Below are positions 9,179 through 16,834 of a stretch of DNA of 64,000 bases, piece after piece. The DNA is from Galbibacter pacificus (GTDB lineage Bacteria; Bacteroidota; Bacteroidia; Flavobacteriales; Flavobacteriaceae). The DNA lies in the NCBI RefSeq assembly GCF_029603155.1, contig NZ_JAPMUA010000002.1, positions 620,001 to 684,000 on the forward strand, given 5' to 3'. The position numbers and the translations under genes were made by a program. Positions within the stretch are counted from its first letter, which is position 1; each line of letters starts with the position of its first letter. The notes beneath the pieces were generated by a model. It ran no database searches and was not told where the DNA came from. It saw nothing but the letters and a program-made list of their open reading frames with translations.

Positions 9179-9565
9179 TTATTCAGTTCGTTCAATAAAT
9201 TCAGAGAAAGTCAGGATTTTTGTATTCTCAATTTTTTTTATAATCAATAAGTCTTTTTTTGAATCAACCGATAAGTTTAGTAAAAAATTATCTTTCTCAT
9301 CTCGACAGATTTCAATATCAGACTTGACCTTTACCAATTCTCCATATAGGTCAAAATATTCGAGAATTTTTTCAATATCTTTTTTAGAGAAGTATTTTTT
9401 AAATTTCGATCGGCTAATAATATCAATAAATTCTTCGAGCAATTCGTTGGAAAAAATCAATACGATTTTTCTGCTTTTAATCAGTTTATCAATTTGACTG
9501 AATTTTTTGGAAATCAGAAAGTTAATCCAAAGATTTGTATCAAGGATTACTTTCTCATTTTTCAT
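9179..9565 (-). CDS. PIN-domain putative toxin (ribonuclease), probably defective
   Basis: A 128-residue protein of the COG1569-like PIN toxin family. It starts MKNEKVILDTNLW, with the first catalytic Asp in LDTN, and has a central conserved Glu in SNELLEEF. PIN toxins are magnesium-dependent RNases that cut RNA until neutralised by the partner antitoxin. Family members normally have a segment like ADYLVTGD between the conserved SK and KDLL; here it reads SVDSKKDLL, so about eight residues including the last acidic catalytic position seem to be missing. The protein may therefore be inactive. The start overlaps the antitoxin gene by 11 bp. Confidence 0.75.
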   Translation of the reverse strand: MKNEKVILDTNLWINFLISKKFSQIDKLIKSRKIVLIFSNELLEEFIDIISRSKFKKYFSKKDIEKILEYFDLYGELVKVKSDIEICRDEKDNFLLNLSVDSKKDLLIIKKIENTKILTFSEFIERTE

Positions 9566-9767
9566 ATCGTGATTTTCTCACTTGCTCAACTTCTTTTGTT
9601 ATTTCATCTAACGAAATTTCGTCATTAGATTTCGCTCTTATTTTTTTTAATAAAGTCGAGAAGTCCGATTTATACTTTTCTTTACTGATTTTAATCAAAT
9701 TTAAATCTGCTAATTTTTTTAGAAGCTTCGCTTTTGGATTTATTATGTCAATTCGGATAGTTTCCAT
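9555..9767 (-). CDS. Putative antitoxin partner of the PIN protein
   Basis: A 70-residue, highly charged protein (start METIRIDIINPKAKLLKKLA) placed immediately upstream of, and overlapping by 11 bp, the PIN toxin gene. Small proteins of this form, with a short beta-strand start followed by a helical tail (ISLDEITKEVEQVRKSR), are the usual antitoxins of Bacteroidota PIN modules. It should bind the toxin and repress their shared promoter. The assignment rests mainly on gene order and size. Confidence 0.65.
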   Translation of the reverse strand: METIRIDIINPKAKLLKKLADLNLIKISKEKYKSDFSTLLKKIRAKSNDEISLDEITKEVEQVRKSRYEK

Positions 9768-9822
9768 ATTTTTTAATTTTCTATAAATCTACTGAATTAT
9801 ATTCAAATCACGAATTTTTGTC

Positions 9823-9837
9823 AGTATGTGGTACAAC
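9823..9837 (-). repeat. Inverted repeat flanking the toxin-antitoxin pair, right arm
   Basis: Reverse complement GTTGTACCACATACT. It pairs with 9162-9176 (12 of 15 identical) and lies 55 bp upstream of the antitoxin start. The pair delimits a unit of about 680 bp inserted between the GNAT pseudogene and phoH. Confidence 0.5.
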
Positions 9838-9885
9838 TACTAAACATCAACTATAAATACATTGAAACTTACGTTAATTTATCTC

Positions 9886-10842
9886 TTAGGAGTTATTGTG
9901 TTCTATACTTTTATAAGAAGCGATAATCTCTTTTACCAGTCGGTGACGGATTACATCCTTATCGTCCAAATATAAAATGCCAATACCTTTAATATCCTTT
10001 AGCACCAAAATGGCTTCTTTTAATCCAGAGGTAATCCTACGCGGCAGATCGATTTGCCCGGGGTCTCCGGTAATCATAAATTTGGCATTTTTTCCCATAC
10101 GGGTTAAAAACATCTTCATTTGGGCATGTGTGGTATTCTGTGCCTCGTCCAAAATAACAAAAGCATTGTCGAGCGTTCGGCCGCGCATAAAAGCCATTGG
10201 CGCAATTTGTATAATGCCCGTTTCTATATAATTCTGTAGTTTTTCGGGCGGTATCATATCGCGCAGGGCATCGTATAAAGGTTGCATGTATGGGTCGAGC
10301 TTTTCTTTTAAATCCCCGGGCAAAAAACCAAGGTTCTCCCCTGCTTCAACTGCTGGGCGGGTTAAAATAATGCGCCTTACCTGTTTTTCCTTTAAGGCTT
10401 TTACCGCCAGAGCAACCCCGGTATATGTTTTTCCGGTACCCGCCGGGCCAATGGCAAAAACCATATCGTTTTTTTTCATAAGTTCTACCAAACGCTGCTG
10501 ATTGGCCGTCTGCGCCTTGATTAAACGTCCATTTGCGCCATGTACCAGTACTTCTCCGTTTATTTTGGCGTCTATTTCGTCCTGTCCGCCATCACTTGTA
10601 AGAATACGCTCTATTGTATTTTCATCCAGCTTATTGTATTTCCCGAAGTGCGTAACAAGCATATCCAGCCGTTTATCAAACTCTTCGAGCAGTTCTTCCT
10701 CGCCATATGCCTTTATCTTATTGCCCCGGGCTACAATTTTAAGCTTTGGATAATACTTCTTTAAAAGCTCTATGTTGATGTTCTGGGTTCCAAAAAATTC
10801 CTTCGGATTGATTTCGGTGAGTTCTATTATAAGTTCGTTCAA
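9886..10842 (-). CDS. phoH: PhoH family ATPase
   Basis: A 318-residue cytoplasmic protein of full family length. It has a Walker A motif GPAGTGKT (residues 132-139) and a Walker B VILDEAQ (229-235), within the classical PhoH core that includes TRPAVEAGENLGFLPG. PhoH proteins bind ATP and are linked to RNA metabolism and stress responses. The gene is transcribed divergently from the SAM hydroxide adenosyltransferase gene across a 190-bp gap, an arrangement consistent with the conserved flavobacterial core block here. Confidence 0.92.
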   Translation of the reverse strand: MNELIIELTEINPKEFFGTQNINIELLKKYYPKLKIVARGNKIKAYGEEELLEEFDKRLDMLVTHFGKYNKLDENTIERILTSDGGQDEIDAKINGEVLVHGANGRLIKAQTANQQRLVELMKKNDMVFAIGPAGTGKTYTGVALAVKALKEKQVRRIILTRPAVEAGENLGFLPGDLKEKLDPYMQPLYDALRDMIPPEKLQNYIETGIIQIAPMAFMRGRTLDNAFVILDEAQNTTHAQMKMFLTRMGKNAKFMITGDPGQIDLPRRITSGLKEAILVLKDIKGIGILYLDDKDVIRHRLVKEIIASYKSIEHNNS

Positions 10843-10926
10843 AAGCTAATTTTTAAGTGAGTGATTTATCTTGATATACACGTATAAAAAGTACGTATTA
10901 AAATGGAAAAATCTATTACTTTTTAG

Positions 10927-10934
10927 TAGGTTTG
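10927..10934 (+). promoter_or_regulatory. Candidate -7 element (TAGGTTTG) for the SAM hydroxide adenosyltransferase gene
   Basis: TAGGTTTG fits TAnnTTTG but lies about 98 bp before the ATG at 11033, so the leader would be long. Weak support. Confidence 0.3.
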
Positions 10935-10976
10935 TGCTAAACAAATACACAAACCTTAATTTGTTACCATTTCTAA

Positions 10977-10984
10977 CAAACTTA
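10977..10984 (-). promoter_or_regulatory. Candidate -7 element for phoH
   Basis: On the minus strand this reads TAAGTTTG, a match to TAnnTTTG. It is about 135 bp upstream of the phoH start, so its use is uncertain. Confidence 0.3.
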
Positions 10985-11032
10985 AGCAAAAAAACACTTT
11001 CTTAAATTAAAAAAATATCAACATTTTAATAA

Positions 11033-11860
11033 ATGGCTATAATTACATTAACTACAGATTTTGGTGAGCGGGATCACTTTGTAGGTGCCATTAAAGGTTT
11101 TATCCTTAGCGAAATAGATAATGCCACGATTGTTGATATCTCTCATCTGGTTAGCCCATTTAACATTATGGAGGCGGCTTATATTTTAAAAAACGCCTAT
11201 AAAACCTTCCCTAAGGGAAGTATTCATATTATTGGGGTCGACTCCGAGCTAACGCCCATTAACAAGCATATGGCCGTGCTTATTGACGGGCATTATTTTA
11301 TTGGCGCCGATAACGGAATTTTATCTTTCCTTGCCAGTGAGATAAACCCCGAAAAAATGGTGGAAATAAATATTCACGACCGCATTGAAAGTGTTTTTCC
11401 CGTGCTGGACGTCTTTGTAAAGGTTGCAGGCCATATTTCTCGTGGCGGCACCTTGGAAGTTATAGGGAAATCCATTACAAAGCTGAAAATGCTAAAAGAC
11501 CTCTCCCCCATTATCAATAACGAAGAAACCCAAATTACGGGCAGCGTGATATATGTAGACAATTACGGAAATGTAATTACCAACATTCCCATGCAATTGT
11601 TTGAAAGGTATAAAAGAGGTAGGAATTTTGAATTATGGGCACGCAACCATAAATTCACCGAAATATACAGGAAATATAGTGAAGCCGTAAATTTCGACAA
11701 GGAAAACCCCAATAACAAAGATGGCGAAAAATTAGCTATTTTTAACTCGGCAAATTTAATAGAGCTTGCCATCTATAGAAGCAATTTAGATACGGTGGGA
11801 GGTGCTTCAACTTTATTGGGCCTAAAATATAGGGATACGGTAACCGTTAATTTTACGTAA
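11033..11860 (+). CDS. SAM hydroxide adenosyltransferase (DUF62 family)
   Basis: A 275-residue protein of the DUF62/SAM hydrolase family, which splits S-adenosylmethionine with hydroxide into adenosine and methionine. The N-terminus ITLTTDFGERDHFVGAIKG holds the conserved TDFG, Asp and VGAxKG positions, and the C-terminal beta-barrel contains VDNYGNVITNI. It is cytoplasmic. Length matches the family. It precedes gldF with a 115-bp gap containing a heptamer tandem repeat. Confidence 0.88.
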   Translation: MAIITLTTDFGERDHFVGAIKGFILSEIDNATIVDISHLVSPFNIMEAAYILKNAYKTFPKGSIHIIGVDSELTPINKHMAVLIDGHYFIGADNGILSFLASEINPEKMVEINIHDRIESVFPVLDVFVKVAGHISRGGTLEVIGKSITKLKMLKDLSPIINNEETQITGSVIYVDNYGNVITNIPMQLFERYKRGRNFELWARNHKFTEIYRKYSEAVNFDKENPNNKDGEKLAIFNSANLIELAIYRSNLDTVGGASTLLGLKYRDTVTVNFT

Positions 11861-11861
11861 A

Positions 11862-11922
11862 GTTAATGGTTAATGGTTAATGGTTAATGGTTAATGGTTA
11901 ATGGTTAATGGTTAATGGTTAA
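11862..11922 (+). repeat. Heptanucleotide tandem repeat (GTTAATG), eight perfect copies
   Basis: Eight exact GTTAATG units run from 11862 to 11917 and a partial ninth follows. The array begins right after the SAM hydroxide adenosyltransferase stop and ends about 54 bp before gldF. Such microsatellites change copy number by slippage; here it could alter the spacing or mRNA leader of gldF, but that is inference. Confidence 0.9.
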
Positions 11923-11975
11923 ATGTAAAAGAATAACGCTGAACAACAAACAATAAACAATGAGCAACGAAATAA

Positions 11976-12683
11976 ATGACAGCAATAATTAAGAGGGAAA
12001 TCAGCAGTTTTTTTTCATCGCCCATAGCCTATTTGGTTATAGGCCTGTTTTTGGTGCTTAACGGTTTGTTTCTGTGGGTTTTTAAAGGCGATTTTAATAT
12101 AATTGAAAGTGGTTTTGCAGATATGAATCCGTTTTTTCAACTAGCGCCATGGATTCTTTTGTTTTTAATTCCGGCAGTTACCATGAAAAGTTTTTCTGAA
12201 GAAAAAAAAGCGGGAACGTTGGAATTGTTGCTCACACGCCCCATAAGCAAAACACAAATTGTTATGGGGAAATTTATTGGCACATACCTGCTCGTTGTTA
12301 TTGCCTTGGTGCCAACATTACTTTATGTGCTTACCATCTGGAACCTGGCCGATCCCGTGGGCAATATAGACATGGGAAGCATAGCAGGTTCTTACTTTGG
12401 ACTTTTATTTTTAATTGCGAGCTACACCGCCATTGGCATTTTTATGTCTTCTCTTACCGACAACCAAATAGTGGCTTTTATTGCGGCCGTACTGGTTTGT
12501 TTTTTGTTTTTTTATGGTTTTTCTGGATTTTCGGGGCTGGGCAATCTTTCGTTTATGGAGAAATTCAGTTTAAAATATCATTTTGATAGCATTGGAAGGG
12601 GTGTAATAGACTTTCGGGACGTAATTTACTTCGTGAGCATTTCGTTCTTCTTTTTAGTAGTAACCATTTTTAAATTGAAGTAA
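11976..12683 (+). CDS. gldF: Gliding motility ABC transporter permease GldF
   Basis: A 235-residue inner-membrane protein with about six helices, matching the ABC-2-type permease GldF (start MTAIIKREISSFFSSPIAYL, then FSEEKKAGTLELLLTRPIS). In Flavobacterium johnsoniae, GldA, GldF and GldG form an ABC transporter required for gliding. The gene lies 5 bp upstream of gldG, as expected for the conserved gldFG operon. gldA is not in this window and is often unlinked. Confidence 0.92.
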   Translation: MTAIIKREISSFFSSPIAYLVIGLFLVLNGLFLWVFKGDFNIIESGFADMNPFFQLAPWILLFLIPAVTMKSFSEEKKAGTLELLLTRPISKTQIVMGKFIGTYLLVVIALVPTLLYVLTIWNLADPVGNIDMGSIAGSYFGLLFLIASYTAIGIFMSSLTDNQIVAFIAAVLVCFLFFYGFSGFSGLGNLSFMEKFSLKYHFDSIGRGVIDFRDVIYFVSISFFFLVVTIFKLK

Positions 12684-12688
12684 TTATT

Positions 12689-14353
12689 TTGATTTCAACT
12701 AAAAAAAACAGCGGAAAAATTATCTTAATAATTCTAGTTCTCCTCGGAATTAATTTCCTGGCATCATTTATGGTTTTGCGGTGGGACCTAACAAAAAATA
12801 AACGCTACACCTTATCTGAAGCATCAAAGCAAACCGTAGAAAGTGTTGATGAAGCAATAATTATAGATGTTTTGCTTAATGGCGATATGCCACCGGAATT
12901 TAAGCGTCTACAAACAGAAACAAAACAGCTGCTGGAAGAATTTACGGCAGTTAACAACCATATCCGGATAAATTTTGTAAATCCAATGGATACCGGTGCC
13001 CCCAAAGAACAAACAATCCAATCGTTGCAAGAATTGGGCCTTACCCCGGTCACGGTAACCATTGAAGAAGGAAACAGCATGTCCCGCGAACTTATATTTC
13101 CCTGGGCTTTGGTAAACATGGGCAAAAAAACCGTAAAGGTATCGCTCCTTCAAAATAAATTGGGTACCAATAGCGAACAGCGCATCAACAATTCGGTGCA
13201 ACAACTGGAATATACATTTGCCGATGCCTTTAAGCAATTAACCATTCAGCAAAAAAAGAAAATAGCAATATTAAAGGGCAATAACGAAATGCCCGACAAA
13301 TATTTGGTAGACTATTTAATAAGTCTCCGTAATTATTACCAATTGGGTCAATTTAACCTAGACTCGCTTAAAAACCAGCCCCAGAAAGTACTGGAAAACC
13401 TTAATCGTTTTGATGCTGCCATTATTGCCAAGCCTACCGAAGCGTTTACCGATAACGAGAAATATATTTTAGACCAATATGTCATGAATGGCGGGAAGAC
13501 CCTGTGGTTGCTCGATGCCGTTGTAGCCGATCTGGACAGCCTTCAAAATGAAAAATTTACATCGTTTGCCATTCCCCGTAACCTTGGGTTGGACGCTATG
13601 CTCTTTCGCTATGGTGTACGTATTAACAAATCGCTGGTCCAAGACCTTATTTCAACACCGGTAACGGTTACCAACGAAAATGGGGATATTCCCATAAACT
13701 GGTTTTACTCGCCAATGGTGGCACCGCCAAACAATCACCCCATAAACAAAAGCCTAAATGTAGTAAAGTTGGAATTTGCCAGCCCGATAGATACTTTGCC
13801 CAATGATATTAAAAAGACAATACTTTTAAAAAGTTCTCCGCAATCTAAAGTGGTCGGGGTTCCTACAATGTACAGCCTGGATGAATTTGACACGCAACAG
13901 CACATAGAAACTTTTAACGACGGAAACAAAGCCTTAGGCGTTCTTCTCGAAGGAAAATTTGTTTCGGCATTTAAAAACAGGGTCAAACCTTTTAAACTTG
14001 CCCAGAACAGAGATGCTGATGCCAAAGAAAATAAAATAATCGTAATCTCGGATGGCGATATTGCAAACTACAATTATGTAAACAAAAAGCCATTAATTAA
14101 CGGTGTGGATAAATGGACCAAACAAGTTTACGGAAATAAAGAATTCCTGCTAAATAGCATAAACTACCTTTTGGACGACAACGGACTTATAAACATTCGG
14201 TCCAAGGAGATTGCCCTCGCTTTTTTGAACAAACAAAAAACCCACGAACAAAAAACCTTCTGGAAGGCTATAAACATTGGTGTTCCCATAGTTTTAATCC
14301 TTTTGTTTGGTGTTGTTTTCTATTATTTTAAAAGGAAAAAATACACGGTTTAA
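12689..14353 (+). CDS. gldG: Gliding motility ABC transporter auxiliary protein GldG
   Basis: A 554-residue membrane protein with one N-terminal helix (IILIILVLLGINFLASFMVL), a large periplasmic GldG/ABC-transporter-associated domain (about residues 35-520) and one C-terminal helix ending in a basic tail. It partners GldF in the gliding motility transporter. No ATG exists at the expected place. Translation most likely starts at the TTG at 12689, 5 bp after the gldF stop, which implies translational coupling. It runs directly towards dnaN, which has its own promoter. Confidence 0.92.
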   Translation: MISTKKNSGKIILIILVLLGINFLASFMVLRWDLTKNKRYTLSEASKQTVESVDEAIIIDVLLNGDMPPEFKRLQTETKQLLEEFTAVNNHIRINFVNPMDTGAPKEQTIQSLQELGLTPVTVTIEEGNSMSRELIFPWALVNMGKKTVKVSLLQNKLGTNSEQRINNSVQQLEYTFADAFKQLTIQQKKKIAILKGNNEMPDKYLVDYLISLRNYYQLGQFNLDSLKNQPQKVLENLNRFDAAIIAKPTEAFTDNEKYILDQYVMNGGKTLWLLDAVVADLDSLQNEKFTSFAIPRNLGLDAMLFRYGVRINKSLVQDLISTPVTVTNENGDIPINWFYSPMVAPPNNHPINKSLNVVKLEFASPIDTLPNDIKKTILLKSSPQSKVVGVPTMYSLDEFDTQQHIETFNDGNKALGVLLEGKFVSAFKNRVKPFKLAQNRDADAKENKIIVISDGDIANYNYVNKKPLINGVDKWTKQVYGNKEFLLNSINYLLDDNGLINIRSKEIALAFLNKQKTHEQKTFWKAINIGVPIVLILLFGVVFYYFKRKKYTV

Positions 14354-14392
14354 ATGTTGATAAGTTATTTTCTGTAAAAAAATCAATTAAGA

Positions 14393-14400
14393 TATCTTTG
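14393..14400 (+). promoter_or_regulatory. -7 promoter element of dnaN (TATCTTTG)
   Basis: TATCTTTG matches TAnnTTTG and lies 25 bp before the dnaN ATG in the 72-bp gap after gldG. The distance is typical of Bacteroidota promoters. Confidence 0.6.
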
Positions 14401-14425
14401 TAAGTGTTAGAAAATTGAGAATTCA

Positions 14426-15544
14426 ATGAAATTTATAGTATCAAGTTCATATTTATTAAAACAACTTCAAGTATTGGGCGGCGTTATTAACAATAGCAAC
14501 ACACTGCCTATTCTTGATAATTTTTTATTTGAATTAAACAACAATAAACTTACCGTTTCGGCATCCGATCTGGAAACTACTATGAGCGCAGTCCTGGAAG
14601 TAGACTCAGAATCTGAAGGGAACGTTGCGGTTCCTGCAAAATTGTTGCTGGACACCTTAAAAACATTTCCCGAGCAGCCGCTTACATTTGTAATAGAAAA
14701 CAACAATACTATTGAAATAAGCTCCAACCACGGTAAATATGCCCTGGCATATGCAGACGGGGCCGAGTTTCCCAATTCGGTAGAATTGGCAGATGCCAGC
14801 TCGACCACCATTCTTGGGGATATTTTGGCTACGGCCATCAGCAAGACTATTTTTGCATCGGGTAACGACGACCTCCGTCCGGTAATGAGCGGGATTTTCT
14901 TTCAATTTTCTCCGGAAAACCTAACATTTGTAGCAACCGATGCCCATAAATTGGTAAAATACCAACGTAATGACGTTACAGCATCACAAGTTGCTGAATT
15001 TATCATGCCAAAAAAGCCGTTAAATCTTTTAAAAGGAATCCTGGCAGGAAGTGAAAGCGATGTTACAATTGATTATAACGAAAGTAACGCCAAGTTTACT
15101 TTTGATAACATAGAATTGGTTTGTAGGCTAATTGATGGAAAATACCCTAATTACGAAGCGGTAATCCCGAAGGAAAACCCAAACAAGTTAACCATAGACC
15201 GTTCTCAATTTTTTGGTTCGGTAAGGAGGGTTTCCATTTTCTCAAACAAGACCACGCACCAAATACGGCTAAAAATTGCCGGGGCCGAATTGAATATTTC
15301 GGCAGAAGATATAGATTACAGCAATAAGGCAGAAGAACGTTTAACTTGCGATTATCAAGGTGACGATATGGAAATTGGTTTTAATTCCAGGTTCCTGAAC
15401 GAAATGTTGAACAACTTAGCTTCAGACAATGTTTCGCTTGAAATGAGCCTGCCTAACAGAGCCGGAATTTTAACCCCCGTTGATGGGCTGGACGAAGGCG
15501 AACATGTTACCATGCTCGTAATGCCGGTAATGCTTAACAATTAA
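14426..15544 (+). CDS. dnaN: DNA polymerase III beta subunit (sliding clamp)
   Basis: A 372-residue protein with the three-domain beta-clamp fold. It starts MKFIVSSSYLLKQLQ, contains LPILDNFLFEL and ATDAHKLVKY, and ends in the clamp signature MPVMLNN, a variant of the usual MPMR-type tail. The clamp encircles DNA and tethers polymerase III. It follows gldFG, has its own promoter, and is closed by a strong terminator. Confidence 0.95.
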   Translation: MKFIVSSSYLLKQLQVLGGVINNSNTLPILDNFLFELNNNKLTVSASDLETTMSAVLEVDSESEGNVAVPAKLLLDTLKTFPEQPLTFVIENNNTIEISSNHGKYALAYADGAEFPNSVELADASSTTILGDILATAISKTIFASGNDDLRPVMSGIFFQFSPENLTFVATDAHKLVKYQRNDVTASQVAEFIMPKKPLNLLKGILAGSESDVTIDYNESNAKFTFDNIELVCRLIDGKYPNYEAVIPKENPNKLTIDRSQFFGSVRRVSIFSNKTTHQIRLKIAGAELNISAEDIDYSNKAEERLTCDYQGDDMEIGFNSRFLNEMLNNLASDNVSLEMSLPNRAGILTPVDGLDEGEHVTMLVMPVMLNN

Positions 15545-15578
15545 GCCTAGAAAAGCAACTAACTAATTATATATTTAT

Positions 15579-15620
15579 AAACCCCGTCTAAATTGTGTGT
15601 TAATTTAGAACGGGGTTTTT
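15579..15620 (+). terminator. Rho-independent terminator after dnaN
   Basis: AACCCCGT-TCTAAATT-type arms pair across a short loop (AAACCCCGTCTAAATT with AATTTAGAACGGGGTTT) and are followed by T-rich sequence. It begins 34 bp after the dnaN stop. Its symmetry means it may also stop the convergent DUF4870 transcript. Confidence 0.8.
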
Positions 15621-15649
15621 ATATTTTATGTCCTTTCCTTCTTTCTTTG

Positions 15650-15991
15650 CTATTTTAAAATAGACAGACTAAGTGGGTAATTTGCTTCTTGCCCATTGGA
15701 AACACGGATGGCATTCACTATTGGAAAAACAAAAGCCATAATACCGATAACTATCAATGCCAATATCCCGAAGCCAAAAAACAATATAAGCGGAATGCTT
15801 AAAACCGAATAGATAAGGATACTTAATTGAAAGTTAATAATAGATTTTCCATGATGGTCCATGTCTATTACGTTTTCCTTATTAACGAGCCATAAAATCA
15901 ACGGAACGATAAGTCCGCCGAACCCGGTAACATAATCTAATAACTGACTTAAATGTGTAAAGACTAATAATTGGTTGTCTGATCTTTGCAT
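15650..15991 (-). CDS. DUF4870 (Tic20-like) membrane protein
   Basis: A 113-residue protein with three to four hydrophobic helices of the DUF4870 family: an N-terminal THLSQLLDYVTGFGGLIVP, then a DHHGKSIINFQLS loop typical of the family, and C-terminal helices. The function of DUF4870 is unknown. An upstream in-frame start would add 36 residues that do not look like the family, so the ATG at 15991 is chosen. It is convergent with dnaN. Confidence 0.8.
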   Translation of the reverse strand: MQRSDNQLLVFTHLSQLLDYVTGFGGLIVPLILWLVNKENVIDMDHHGKSIINFQLSILIYSVLSIPLILFFGFGILALIVIGIMAFVFPIVNAIRVSNGQEANYPLSLSILK

Positions 15992-16085
15992 AACTGATTT
16001 CTTGATTGATGGTTTATACAAATAAGACGAACCAATTGTAGTTTTGTTACAAAAAATAATGTATTCTCCCCACCATACTATAAAA

Positions 16086-16134
16086 GAAAAAAGACCCATA
16101 ACTTGATTAATTTTTCAATTTATGAGTCTTTTTG
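16086..16134 (-). terminator. Hairpin terminator downstream of dps
   Basis: AAAGACCCATAACTTG and CAATTTATGAGTCTTT can pair at 14 of 16 positions around a short loop, with A-rich and T-rich ends on either side. It lies 47 bp past the dps stop on the minus strand, so it should end the dps transcript. Confidence 0.65.
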
Positions 16135-16180
16135 TATGTATTTCAATCCGCCTAAAACGGGATCGGTATATTATTTATGA

Positions 16181-16675
16181 CTAAGAAGATTTTTTAACTC
16201 CCTCGCTTGTTTTCATCCTCCATGCATCCAACATCCAAGAAGTTTTTTCAAGTTCCCTTATGTATGCACCTATTAAATCTATGGTACCTTCGTCGTCTCC
16301 TGCTTCGGCAGTTTTAACCACTTTGCGCATTTGTTTAAGGATGGTTCCATGATCTTTCAATAAAATTTCGATCATTTCAATATCGGTCTTATCACTACTG
16401 GATTCTTTTAAATTTGAAATCTCAAGGTATTTCGATAAGTTACTAACCGGTTGGTGCCTTAATGTCAAGATGCGCTCTGCAATTTCATCTACCTTAAGTT
16501 TGGCATCGTTGTATAGTTCTTCAAATTTTTCGTGCAGATCGAAAAAGTTTTTTCCAAAAATATTCCAGTGAAAATTTCTTAATTTTTGGTAATACACATG
16601 ATAATCTGATAATAAAACATTCAGTTCAAAAACTGTTTTTTCGGTTTTACCGTTATCTAAATCTAAATAGCTCAT
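16181..16675 (-). CDS. dps: Dps family ferritin-like DNA starvation protein
   Basis: A 164-residue protein of normal Dps length. Ferroxidase-site residues line up with E. coli Dps: His36, His48, Glu52, Asp63 and Glu67, in RNFHWNIFGKNFFDLHEKF and KVDEIAER. Dps forms dodecamers that oxidise and store iron and protect DNA from hydrogen peroxide. An earlier in-frame start would add 23 residues (start MLKSPFSA) not typical of the family, so the ATG at 16675 is used. It is a single-gene unit ended by the hairpin at 16086-16134. Confidence 0.9.
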   Translation of the reverse strand: MSYLDLDNGKTEKTVFELNVLLSDYHVYYQKLRNFHWNIFGKNFFDLHEKFEELYNDAKLKVDEIAERILTLRHQPVSNLSKYLEISNLKESSSDKTDIEMIEILLKDHGTILKQMRKVVKTAEAGDDEGTIDLIGAYIRELEKTSWMLDAWRMKTSEGVKKSS

Positions 16676-16812
16676 TCTTTTTTTGATTTTTAATTTATAT
16701 CCTAAATATACAAAAATGCTGGCCGAAAAAGGGCTTTTTAACAAGGTTTAACTCTCAATGTTAAGCATATTAATAAGTATATATTTACAATCCATCTTAC
16801 TTTAAGTATTTG

Positions 16813-16820
16813 TATTTTTG
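16813..16820 (+). promoter_or_regulatory. -7 promoter element of mnmE (TATTTTTG)
   Basis: TATTTTTG fits TAnnTTTG and lies 14 bp before the mnmE ATG, giving a short leader. Confidence 0.5.
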
Positions 16821-16834
16821 TTCAAAATAAATGT

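Noticed and set aside
9001..9181. attC-like integron recombination site near the toxin-antitoxin pair
   Set aside because: I looked for RYYYAAC and GTTRRRY cores but found no clean pair, so only the repeats themselves are reported.
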